Assembly: GCF_001700965.1 (NCBI RefSeq)
Contig: NZ_CP016756.1
Location: forward strand, 1,364,001 to 1,428,000
Reading direction: 5' to 3'
DNA: 64,000 nucleotides
Source: Stenotrophomonas nitritireducens
GTDB taxonomy: Bacteria > Pseudomonadota > Gammaproteobacteria > Xanthomonadales > Xanthomonadaceae
A program made the position numbers and the translations under genes. Of the stretch, positions 17,826 to 25,728 are shown piece after piece. The notes beneath the pieces are model-generated. The model saw nothing but the letters and a program-made list of their open reading frames with translations. It was not told the origin of the DNA and searched no databases. The first letter of the stretch is position 1. Every line of letters starts with the position of its first letter.

Positions 17826-18209
17826 CTTTCCCCCTAAAGCATTCTGGCATTTTCATACTTGTTGCAGCTGCCGCCTCAAGCATGGAGGCGCTCCATGCGC
17901 CCGCCGGAAGACTATCTAATCCCCTTCTGAATTTCTAGCAAGCCTTTGGTATGCGGGAGTACCTAGGGATGGCGGGCTCGAATCTTACGATCTCAACACA
18001 GTCGCTGAAATGCTTCTACATCATCTCGGTTACTCCCGGGTGCACACCAACTCGACACTGAGTAAGGTGTGATGGCAGCCTAGGCAGATAGTTCGGTTGT
18101 TGGACGTGCCTTGGGGCCGACCCGAAAGGCATAGAGTGGTCGTGATAAGGGAATCGCTATTCCTCATAGCTATACTCGCGCTAGCTATTGGGCGCACGAG
18201 GTCGTAACG
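17826..18209. promoter_or_regulatory. Divergent promoter region between island operon and RES gene
   Basis: This 384-base gap separates two divergent transcription units and is AT-richer than core DNA. A TATACT hexamer at 18171-18176 could be a -10 box for the RES gene, but no matching -35 is clear. No RNA gene or operator was recognised. Confidence 0.45.
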
Positions 18210-19364
18210 ATGGGAGCGGCAAAGCACGACTGGATGGAAGCTCAAGAGAGAGGCTGGAACTCACTTGAGAGCAGTACTTGTGAGGACTGCCTGAATCAGG
18301 AAGAAATCTGGCGACTGTCTGGTACCAGCACTGATGAGGGCCACTGCGACTACTGCGGTAAGTACGACATCCCGGTTCTACCTGTCGAGCACGTCCAGGA
18401 ACACCTTTATGAGGTAATTGGAACCTACTACGCCGAGCCTGCAAATGCGGGCACTCCCTGGGCGGATGGAGGGTGGATCATTCCCACTGTGGAGACGGAC
18501 GATGTTCTGCAGGAACTCGGCTTCTATCCAGTCGACTCGCTGCGCGAGGACATTGTTGATGCTGACCTGACTGAGTATTGGGTTGAGGCCGCTCGCGGAC
18601 ATTGGTCGGATGTTCAGGACGAAGATCTGATGCTCCACTCTTGGGATAGCTTCTCTTATGCAGCAAAGCACAAGACTCGATTCAACTTCCGAAGTATTCG
18701 TGGAGATGTACACACGCAGGAGATACCTGTTGCAGACATGCTGGATGTCGTCGGCGCTGAAGTTAGCTCGCTGATCAAGACTCTCGATAGGGGAACGGAG
18801 TTCTACAGGGCAAGGTATCTCCCGGCTGCCGAATCTATGTGGGTGTCAGCATCTACAATGGGACCACCACCTAAAGAGCTAGCGACGGCCGGGCGCATGA
18901 ACCCAGCAGGAATTCCTTACTTCTATGCAGCGTTCGATGTGCAGACCGCCCTTCTGGAGATCGGGCAGGCACCTGAAGGCATGCTACCCGCTGCTGCGGC
19001 CTTTCGCACCGAAAAATCAATCAACGTTGTGGACTTCTCAGAGCTCCCCAGTGTCCCGTCCGTCTTTGCAACTGACCTAAGAGCTGAGCGTGTTAGGGCA
19101 CTATTCTTGAACGGATTCGTGAGGGCAATCACGCGCCCTGTCGAAAAAGATGGGAGAGAGCATATTGACTATGTTCCATCGCAGATTGTTTGTGAATATT
19201 TGGCTCAGTCATTTGCACCAGAAGACTGTGCAACCATCGACGGCATAGTCTTCCCCAGTGCAGCCCATCCTAGCGGCGTCAACTTAGTTATTTTCCCTTC
19301 AGGGAACCCTTTCGACCTCGATCGGTTCAAAGGAATTTCCTTCTGTAGTGCAGTCGCAATTTGA
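18210..19364 (+). CDS. RES-domain protein with HEPN/RES-type zinc-ribbon N-terminus
   Basis: The 384-residue protein begins with a CxxC...CxxC zinc ribbon (Cys24, Cys27, Cys46, Cys49) of the kind seen in HEPN/RES N-terminal domains, then a helical region to about residue 180. The C-terminal half is a RES domain: FYRAR (Arg200), ALLEI (Glu250) and VPSQIVCEYL (Ser324) give the Arg-Glu-Ser set. RES domains in toxin-antitoxin systems consume NAD+. No small Xre-type antitoxin gene is adjacent, so this may be a self-contained NAD-depleting defence effector kept inactive by its N-terminal domain. Confidence 0.82.
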   Translation: MGAAKHDWMEAQERGWNSLESSTCEDCLNQEEIWRLSGTSTDEGHCDYCGKYDIPVLPVEHVQEHLYEVIGTYYAEPANAGTPWADGGWIIPTVETDDVLQELGFYPVDSLREDIVDADLTEYWVEAARGHWSDVQDEDLMLHSWDSFSYAAKHKTRFNFRSIRGDVHTQEIPVADMLDVVGAEVSSLIKTLDRGTEFYRARYLPAAESMWVSASTMGPPPKELATAGRMNPAGIPYFYAAFDVQTALLEIGQAPEGMLPAAAAFRTEKSINVVDFSELPSVPSVFATDLRAERVRALFLNGFVRAITRPVEKDGREHIDYVPSQIVCEYLAQSFAPEDCATIDGIVFPSAAHPSGVNLVIFPSGNPFDLDRFKGISFCSAVAI

Positions 19365-19645
19365 TTGCACCGCTGCAGCCTCAGCCAAAAATTACACACC
19401 ACCGAGCTACAAGGTGCTTGTTGAGCCCGCTGCGAGCCAGAGGCGGGCAACGGCATTTGGATAGGCGTTGATCCGGATAGCTCAGACGCCAGAATGGTCG
19501 ACCATATACGGACGTGGTTTCGAAAGGCGATGGCAAATCTCACTGCGCCAGCACCTGCCGAGCTTGACTACCTGAGCACTTGAAGCCAGCGGCTGCTTCT
19601 AACCGACTTGCACGCCAGTGTCACTTCTTTTGAGGGAGGAGGGAG

Positions 19646-20452
19646 CTACACAGCCACGGGTGGAAAGCGCTCCGCGTGTTCCGGATACAGGTCAATCATG
19701 AAGAAATCTCGGTGAAACCGCTCTAAAATCGCCGGATCACGGATGATGGCTTCGAGCTCGGCCTGTGACCACGCAACACCTTGCTCTTGAGCGCGAGCTC
19801 GTAAGCGCTCGGCCAGACGCTGCACAGCCTCCTGATTAAGATGGTTTTCCGCGTAATCTTCCACGATCAAACGGTAGATGGTTTGCACTGTCAGCTGCCA
19901 GAATTCATCCCCCGCACGCGTTGCCCGAAGGGCATCCATCGCCCGCTCCGACGACCGCGTCCGTAGCAACGCTTGATAGAACGCAGAAAGCGACATCTCC
20001 AAATCACCGGCTGATATCCGACGTTTGGGTGCCAAGAATGCCCAAAACGGCGCTCGCTGTTCGGCGCGAACAAAGCTAGCGATTGCACCGCCGTAGCAAG
20101 CAGCTACCACCGTAATAAGATTCAACCGTGTGGCCACATTGAGGGCGACGAACGAGGGCTTCATGTCGATCCAGGTCAGCGAAGACCCATCAGCAAACTG
20201 CAATCCTTCTTCTTGTCCATGGCACTCAATGTGGAGCAACGGCACGTAAGGAGCTCTGGACGCCTGACGAGCAAGCTGGCTCAACAAATCAAGGAAAGCT
20301 CGACCAGAGGAAATGCGGAGGTGAGCTATGTGAGGCAATTGACCAATCACCTGCGCCCAATCACGAACATCAGCAAACAGACGCCTTGCAGTATTGAGTT
20401 CACCATCCGGGAGCGAATCCACGATGAGAATCTGGTTGAAATTAGCTGTCAT
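19646..20452 (-). CDS. CHAT/caspase-like putative cysteine protease (268 aa)
   Basis: The protein keeps the two-part signature of caspase-fold (clan CD) proteins: a strand LLHIECHG with His78 and, 41 residues later, TVVAACYGG with Cys119, separated by DGSSLTWIDM as in CHAT domains. The N-terminus (QILIVDSLPDGE) fits the first strand. The C-terminal half is helical, with no recognised sensor domain. GGGAGAG lies three bases before the ATG. Stand-alone caspase-like proteases occur in bacterial immune loci; no obvious target or partner is adjacent except the RES gene, which converges on it. Confidence 0.72.
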   Translation of the reverse strand: MTANFNQILIVDSLPDGELNTARRLFADVRDWAQVIGQLPHIAHLRISSGRAFLDLLSQLARQASRAPYVPLLHIECHGQEEGLQFADGSSLTWIDMKPSFVALNVATRLNLITVVAACYGGAIASFVRAEQRAPFWAFLAPKRRISAGDLEMSLSAFYQALLRTRSSERAMDALRATRAGDEFWQLTVQTIYRLIVEDYAENHLNQEAVQRLAERLRARAQEQGVAWSQAELEAIIRDPAILERFHRDFFMIDLYPEHAERFPPVAV

Positions 20453-20722
20453 CTACTCTCCCGAACCCAAGCCTGCTCCTATGCATCACAGGAACTCTGC
20501 CACCTGTGCCGTCATCATCACACCTAAACCCAGTGACTGCAAAACCGCCTGCGACCCAGCTGACTACAATGGTGGCTCTGCCTACTACCGCGCCTACTCC
20601 ATCAGGCTCGACTCAACGGTCGGTGAGAACAAGGAAGAAGCGCCTCCTCTAACTTCGCAGGACCGCCTCTGTCGCCTGGCATTGATGCCAGAGCTCGGCC
20701 ATCACATCTCTCCCTACGCAGC
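20453..20722. other. Intergenic region, nothing recognised
   Basis: This 270-base stretch lies between the start of the caspase-like gene and a HAD gene remnant. It should contain the caspase-like gene's promoter. No gene, repeat or RNA was recognised. Confidence 0.5.
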
Positions 20723-20896
20723 TCAAACCAGACCATCGAGTGTTCGCCAGCTATTTTCCGTGGTGCCAGCTCGACCGCGTCGATCTAGCAACCGCGCCCT
20801 CATGCCTGCAGCCTGCGGTCCAGCGACGTCGGCACGATAAGTATCACCTATCATGAGCACCTCGCTGGCTGGCACACCGCAATCCGCACTGGCGGG
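20723..20896 (-). pseudogene. C-terminal remnant of a HAD-superfamily phosphatase
   Basis: The minus strand encodes about 57 residues ending in a stop that read as the end of a HAD hydrolase: VPASEVLMIGDTYRADVAGPQ..., where GDTYRADV is HAD motif IV and is followed by AGMRARLLDR. The front part with the DxD nucleophile motif is missing; the frame upstream is just the complement of the next gene. It appears to be a gene truncated by the event that set the right edge of the island. Confidence 0.75.
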
Positions 20897-20983
20897 ACGC
20901 TGCGCCATGCATGCCGCAGCCCGGCCGGTGTCGCCTGCTAATCTTGCCCACCCAACCCGGTGCCGCCCGCCACCCTCGCTCTC

Positions 20984-22585
20984 ATGTCCGATCTCCACGA
21001 CAGCACAGCCCTGCATTACCGCCTGGACGATCTGCGCATCGACGTGGCCAGGCAGCGTGTGCTGCGCGATGACGGCCAACTGCTGGACGTCAGCGGGCTC
21101 AGCTTCCGCCTGTTGCACTACCTGTTGACCCAGGGCACCCGGGTGGTCGGGTTTGATGCCTTGATGGCCAACATTTGGGCCCCGGCAATCGTCAATGAGG
21201 AAACGGTCACGCAACGGGTGCGCCTGTTGCGCCAGGCCCTGGGCGATGACGGCCGCAAGGCGCGCTACCTGCGCTCGGTGCGTGGCCAGGGCTATCAGCT
21301 TTGCAGTGAGCCGGTGGCTGATGATGCGCAGGCTGCGGCAGCGGCAACGTCCGGACCCGCTCGGGCAAGGACCTCATGGCAACGCATTGCCCTGCCGCTG
21401 ACAGCAGCGCTGCTGCTCGTCGCCGGTCTTGCATGGTGGCGTTGGCCCTCGGACGCGCCGGTACAGCCACCGCTGCTGCAGCGTGCGGACTACTACGCAG
21501 GCATCGGCCAGCGCGACAACAACGAGCGCGCCATTGCCTTGTACAAGCAGCATCTGCAGCAGGCCCCGGACGATGTGCAGGCACAACTGGGTGTTGCCCG
21601 TGCACAGGCCGCCCGCGCCTGCCTGTACAACGGCACCGCCGAGGATGCCGCGCAGGCGCAGGCCCTGGCCGAAGCAGTGATCGCGCGGCAACCACAGTCC
21701 GCTGCCGCCTATGGGGTGCTGGCTTACAGCCATGATTGCCGTGGCCAGATCGACGCAGCGCTTGCCGCTTACGAGCGCGCGGTGCAGCTGGATCCGGGCG
21801 CCGATGGCAGCCGCGCGTCGGCGGCCTATCTTTATGCAAGGCAAGGGCGCCTGGCCGACGCATTGGCTGCCAACCTGGCGGTGCGCCATCCCGAGCAGGT
21901 TCGCTTCTGGGAATTGCAGGTTGCCTCCAATCTGGATCTGCTCGGCTACAGCACGGCCGCTGAAGCGCGCTACCGGCGCAGCTTCCAGCTTTACCCGGAC
22001 AACGTGTTCTCCAATATCGCCTGGCCGAACTTTCTTTACGAACATGGCCGCCCCGCTGAAGCACAGGCGGCGCTGGAGGAAGCGCATGCGCGCGGCACCG
22101 AACACGCGCAGCTGTATCTGCTGGCCGCCGAGCTGGCGCTCCAGCGTGGCGACGCCGCTGCTGCGCGCACGGCCGCCCAACGCGCACGCACGTTGAGAGC
22201 CGATGCAAGCCTGCCCAGAACCGTCGCGTGGCTGGCGGGCGCAGAACCGGCGCCCGCCGCATCGCTACTGTTGCAGGATGCCGCCTCGCTGCACGCTGGG
22301 TTGGCAGAAGGCAGCGACCCGCTCGATGGTCTCGACGCCGCATTGCTGGCCAACCTGGCCGGTGACGACAAGGCCGCGGTGGCGGCATTGCAGGCAGCCG
22401 TCAGCGCCGGCTACCGCAACGCCGCTTATCTGCAGGTATCGCCGCTGTTCGCCAAGCTGCGGGAAGATCCTGGCTTCGCCCCACTGCTGCAGGCGATAGC
22501 AACAGCGGTGGCCGGCGAGCGCGCACGGGTCATCGCCTCCGGCCAACTGCCTGCCGACGCGCAGGCCGTTACCGCAGCGCGTTGA
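20984..22585 (+). CDS. Membrane winged-helix regulator with TPR-type periplasmic domain
   Basis: The 533-residue protein has an N-terminal OmpR/ToxR-type winged helix (about residues 10-105, with ETVTQRVRLLRQALGDDG and YLRSVRGQGYQL). One membrane segment follows (about 130-150, LPLTAALLLVAGLAWW), then tetratricopeptide-like helical repeats. This is the CadC/ToxR layout in which the sensor lies outside the cytoplasm and the DNA-binding domain inside. The ATG at 20984 is preferred over an in-frame GTG at 20960. Its end overlaps the convergent serine hydrolase by 17 bases. Confidence 0.87.
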   Translation: MSDLHDSTALHYRLDDLRIDVARQRVLRDDGQLLDVSGLSFRLLHYLLTQGTRVVGFDALMANIWAPAIVNEETVTQRVRLLRQALGDDGRKARYLRSVRGQGYQLCSEPVADDAQAAAAATSGPARARTSWQRIALPLTAALLLVAGLAWWRWPSDAPVQPPLLQRADYYAGIGQRDNNERAIALYKQHLQQAPDDVQAQLGVARAQAARACLYNGTAEDAAQAQALAEAVIARQPQSAAAYGVLAYSHDCRGQIDAALAAYERAVQLDPGADGSRASAAYLYARQGRLADALAANLAVRHPEQVRFWELQVASNLDLLGYSTAAEARYRRSFQLYPDNVFSNIAWPNFLYEHGRPAEAQAALEEAHARGTEHAQLYLLAAELALQRGDAAAARTAAQRARTLRADASLPRTVAWLAGAEPAPAASLLLQDAASLHAGLAEGSDPLDGLDAALLANLAGDDKAAVAALQAAVSAGYRNAAYLQVSPLFAKLREDPGFAPLLQAIATAVAGERARVIASGQLPADAQAVTAAR

Positions 22586-23675
22586 GCACGTAGTCCTGCA
22601 GCAGCTTCTGGGTTTCCTGGTGCATGCCGCGCTGGTTGAAGTGGGTGCGCGTCACCACCACCACAAGCTGCTTCTCCGGCACCACGAACACCGCATTGCC
22701 GCCGTTGCCCGACATCGCCCAGGCATGCACCGGCTTGTCCCCCACGCTGAACGGAAAGCGCCAGATCTGGTAGCCATAGTCGGCATCGAACGGCGTCTGC
22801 GCGTGCACCTGGGTCATTGCGCGGGTCCATGCGGCAGGCAGCACCTGGCGGCCATCCCAGCGGCCCTCGTCGATGATCAGCTGGCCCAGCTTGGCCAGGT
22901 CACGGCTGCGGTATTCGGTACCACCACCGCCCATGCCAACCCCTTCGGAGGAACGGTTCCAGACCGATGTGGCCATACCCAGCGGACGCTCCAATACCTC
23001 GGCGGCGAAGCGCTGCAGCGGCATGCCGCTGGCACGTTCGACGATGGCGCCCAACAGAAAAGCATTCGCCGTGCAGTAGGCGAACGCGCGCCCATGCGGG
23101 CTGTCTGCCGGGCGCTTCATCCACGGGGCATAGCCGCGCTCAGGCAGGTCCAGGGTAAACCCGGTCCAATCGGCGCTGACGTACATGCGCTCCTCATGCC
23201 CGGCCGAGTACTCGTTGTTGTCATCACACTCCCACTGCGCGCTCATCGTCAGCAGGTCTTCGATGTCGATCGCATTCTTGAAGGCGCCCGGGTGGGCCGG
23301 GTGGCGGTCCGGAAAGAAGCCCAGCACGGGAGCCTGCACGCCGCTGATCAGGCCCCGGTCGATGGCCGCGCCGACCAGCATCGCGGTCACGCTCTTGGTC
23401 AGCGATCGGGTGTTGTGCAACGTGTTCCGGCCAGCACCGTTGAAGTAGGCCTCGTGCACCAGCGCGCCGCCGTGCACCACCAGCACACTGGTGGTATCGG
23501 GCGCCTGGCCACCGCTGATCGCGGCGTCCATGGCGCGCAGCTTGGCTGGATCCAACCCGTGCGTAGCGGGATCGGCAAGCGTCCAGTGGTCGGCGGGCGG
23601 CGGTGGCGCGGCTGCTACGGAAGCGGCAGCCAACAGCAGGACGGCAACTACGGGGAAGCGTTTCAACATTGTCAT
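22569..23675 (-). CDS. Serine hydrolase, class C beta-lactamase / esterase family
   Basis: The 368-residue protein begins with a signal peptide (MTMLKRF then a hydrophobic stretch to VAAA) and has the SxxK motif SLTK (Ser91, Lys94) in RSLTKSVTA. A second motif Tyr is probable at Tyr200 (AYCTAN). The family includes AmpC, D-aminopeptidases and periplasmic esterases; the YCT variant in place of Y(A/S)N suggests esterase or peptidase more than lactamase. The start at 23675 has GGAG upstream. Confidence 0.85.
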   Translation of the reverse strand: MTMLKRFPVVAVLLLAAASVAAAPPPPADHWTLADPATHGLDPAKLRAMDAAISGGQAPDTTSVLVVHGGALVHEAYFNGAGRNTLHNTRSLTKSVTAMLVGAAIDRGLISGVQAPVLGFFPDRHPAHPGAFKNAIDIEDLLTMSAQWECDDNNEYSAGHEERMYVSADWTGFTLDLPERGYAPWMKRPADSPHGRAFAYCTANAFLLGAIVERASGMPLQRFAAEVLERPLGMATSVWNRSSEGVGMGGGGTEYRSRDLAKLGQLIIDEGRWDGRQVLPAAWTRAMTQVHAQTPFDADYGYQIWRFPFSVGDKPVHAWAMSGNGGNAVFVVPEKQLVVVVTRTHFNQRGMHQETQKLLQDYVLNALR

Positions 23676-23962
23676 CAGGGTGCTCCAGGTAAGGAGCGTG
23701 CAGACAAACATGCGCCCGGATGAAGCGCCTGATGTCTGGATGAAGATAAATGAAGCTGATGCCAATCAATCACTTGGCCGGCACCGGCTCTGCTTCCGTG
23801 ATTGAGCACATGCGATGAAAGCCGGCATCGACGGGCGGGGCGAGGCCGTCGAATCCCCCCGCAAGCATCCGTCCACACCCCGATCCTTCGGGCGATGCAC
23901 AGCGGCGCGCCGGGGCCATACGCTCGCTGCGCACTGCCCCGGTCACCCTCGCATCCCGGTAC

Positions 23963-25552
23963 TTACAGCTCGGCGCGGCTGCCAATGAAGACCGGCAGCG
24001 GCACATCCAGCACCTCATCGTGCAACGTGCGCCCGGCCAGGAAGCCGGCGATGTTGTCGGCAATGGCGGGGTTGCCCAGCCACATCTCGTTGTCATGGCT
24101 GGCACCGCGCAGCAGCAGCTCCCTGCCCTTGCTGAAGCCCGGCAGCAACGCCTGGGCATTGGCATGCGGAGTCCGGCCATCGAGCGTGCCGCTGATGAAC
24201 AGCACCGGCACCTCGCTGCGCAGCGGCGCACGGAATGCCTCGCCCAGATCGAGCAGGCCGCTGCCGTCGGCAACCTCCGGGAACGGGAAGTTGAGCGCAT
24301 CGCCGAGCAGGCTCTGCTGCGCCTGTGCGGCGGCCAGCGCCCGGCGCTGCGGGCTCTGCCCGGACGCCACATCCATCGCCGTGGGCATGGCGCGGAATCC
24401 GCCCAGGCCCTCGCGCACCATCAAGGCGATGGCGCCAAGCAAGTCGTAATTGCCCGCTTCGGCCTCACGCAACGCCAGCGGCAGCATGCGCTGAGTGGAA
24501 CGCCGCCCCAGCGCGATCGCTATCGCCAGCTGTGCGTCGAAGGCGCCGATGGTCACCTTCCTGCCGTCATGCATCGGGCTGCTGCCCTGCGCCGGCTGCT
24601 GCCGCAGCTTGGCCAGCACACGCTGTGCCGATCCCTGCAGGTCATCGAAGCCGTCCTTCCTGGCGACCACCGCCAGGTCGGCCAGCAAGGCATCGGCAGA
24701 CAGCGGCAGCTTGATCGTGTCATCAGGCCCTTCGCTGCCCATCAACACCACGCGTTCAAGACTGTCTGGGTGGCGGCGCACGGTGGCCAGCGCCAGATGC
24801 GTGCCATAACTCATGCCCCACAGACTCAGCCGTGGCAGCCGCAGCGCCTGCCGCAGGTATTCGATGTCGTCGGCACTTTCGGCCGTGGTGTAGGCGCCCA
24901 TATCCACATCGGCGTCCTTCCAGAACGCCATGCACTGGGCCAGGGTCGCCTTCAGCGCAACCAGCACCGCCTCGCGCTGCAGCGGCTGGGCGTCATCAAA
25001 CTTCTGCTCGTGCGGGCATTCCGGCGGCATCTGCGAAAAGTCGGTGCCGCGTTGATCAAGCAGCAGCACATCGGCCTCACGCCGGACCCGGTCGAACACC
25101 GGCCAACGCGGGCCAAGCGCGGTGCCGAAACCGGAACCACCCGGGCCGCCGGCCAGATAGACCACCGGCGCGGCATGGCCATCGCCCCCCGTCGCCGGCA
25201 ACCGCACCACCCGCAGGCGGATGCGCGGCCCATTCGGTTCGCTGTGCCGGCGCGGCACTTCCAGGAAGGCCTCCTCGGTGGCGATGCTGCCATTGCCCTT
25301 GGTCTGCATCGCATACGGGGTGAACACCAGCGGCGCCGGTCCGTCACTGGCCAATACCGGCGAGGCGCAGGCCAGTGCAAGGCTGAGCGCCAGCAGCCGG
25401 GCGGCCGCCGGAAGCAGCTGCCCCATGCCGCGCTTGTGCGATGCCGCGGCAGAAGTCGCGGCATCGCGCTGCATACCGGCAAACGCTGCATTTGAAGGTG
25501 CCGCCAGGGACTGCAGGCAGGTCTGCGGAATGGAAAGAGAGTTGTTGGACAT
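23963..25552 (-). CDS. Secreted alpha/beta hydrolase, TAP/proline-iminopeptidase-like
   Basis: The protein has the oxyanion segment GGPGGSG (135-141), the nucleophile elbow GMSYG (Ser248), and a C-terminal TAP-like part with Asp458 in SGTLDGRTP and His486 in GASHDNE. Such enzymes release N-terminal residues from peptides in the periplasm. Two starts are possible: 25552 has GGAG upstream but puts about 42 residues before the hydrophobic signal, while 25427 gives a classic signal peptide (MGQLLPAAARLLALSLALAC) without a clear ribosome site. The much longer open frame upstream is not coding. Confidence 0.85.
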   Translation of the reverse strand: MSNNSLSIPQTCLQSLAAPSNAAFAGMQRDAATSAAASHKRGMGQLLPAAARLLALSLALACASPVLASDGPAPLVFTPYAMQTKGNGSIATEEAFLEVPRRHSEPNGPRIRLRVVRLPATGGDGHAAPVVYLAGGPGGSGFGTALGPRWPVFDRVRREADVLLLDQRGTDFSQMPPECPHEQKFDDAQPLQREAVLVALKATLAQCMAFWKDADVDMGAYTTAESADDIEYLRQALRLPRLSLWGMSYGTHLALATVRRHPDSLERVVLMGSEGPDDTIKLPLSADALLADLAVVARKDGFDDLQGSAQRVLAKLRQQPAQGSSPMHDGRKVTIGAFDAQLAIAIALGRRSTQRMLPLALREAEAGNYDLLGAIALMVREGLGGFRAMPTAMDVASGQSPQRRALAAAQAQQSLLGDALNFPFPEVADGSGLLDLGEAFRAPLRSEVPVLFISGTLDGRTPHANAQALLPGFSKGRELLLRGASHDNEMWLGNPAIADNIAGFLAGRTLHDEVLDVPLPVFIGSRAEL

Positions 25553-25728
25553 GGCCGGCTCCGATGGGCGGAAAGGTGGGTGTTGCCGTGGCCTTGGCAT
25601 TCCGGATGCTCCGGTTGCCTTCGCCACATCCACAGCATCTGCCGGCGCACTGCACTTGCGTGGCGAGCATCCGCCCAACAGCTCCAACGGACCGCCCAGC
25701 GTCTCCGTCCAGCCGATACGATAGCGCC

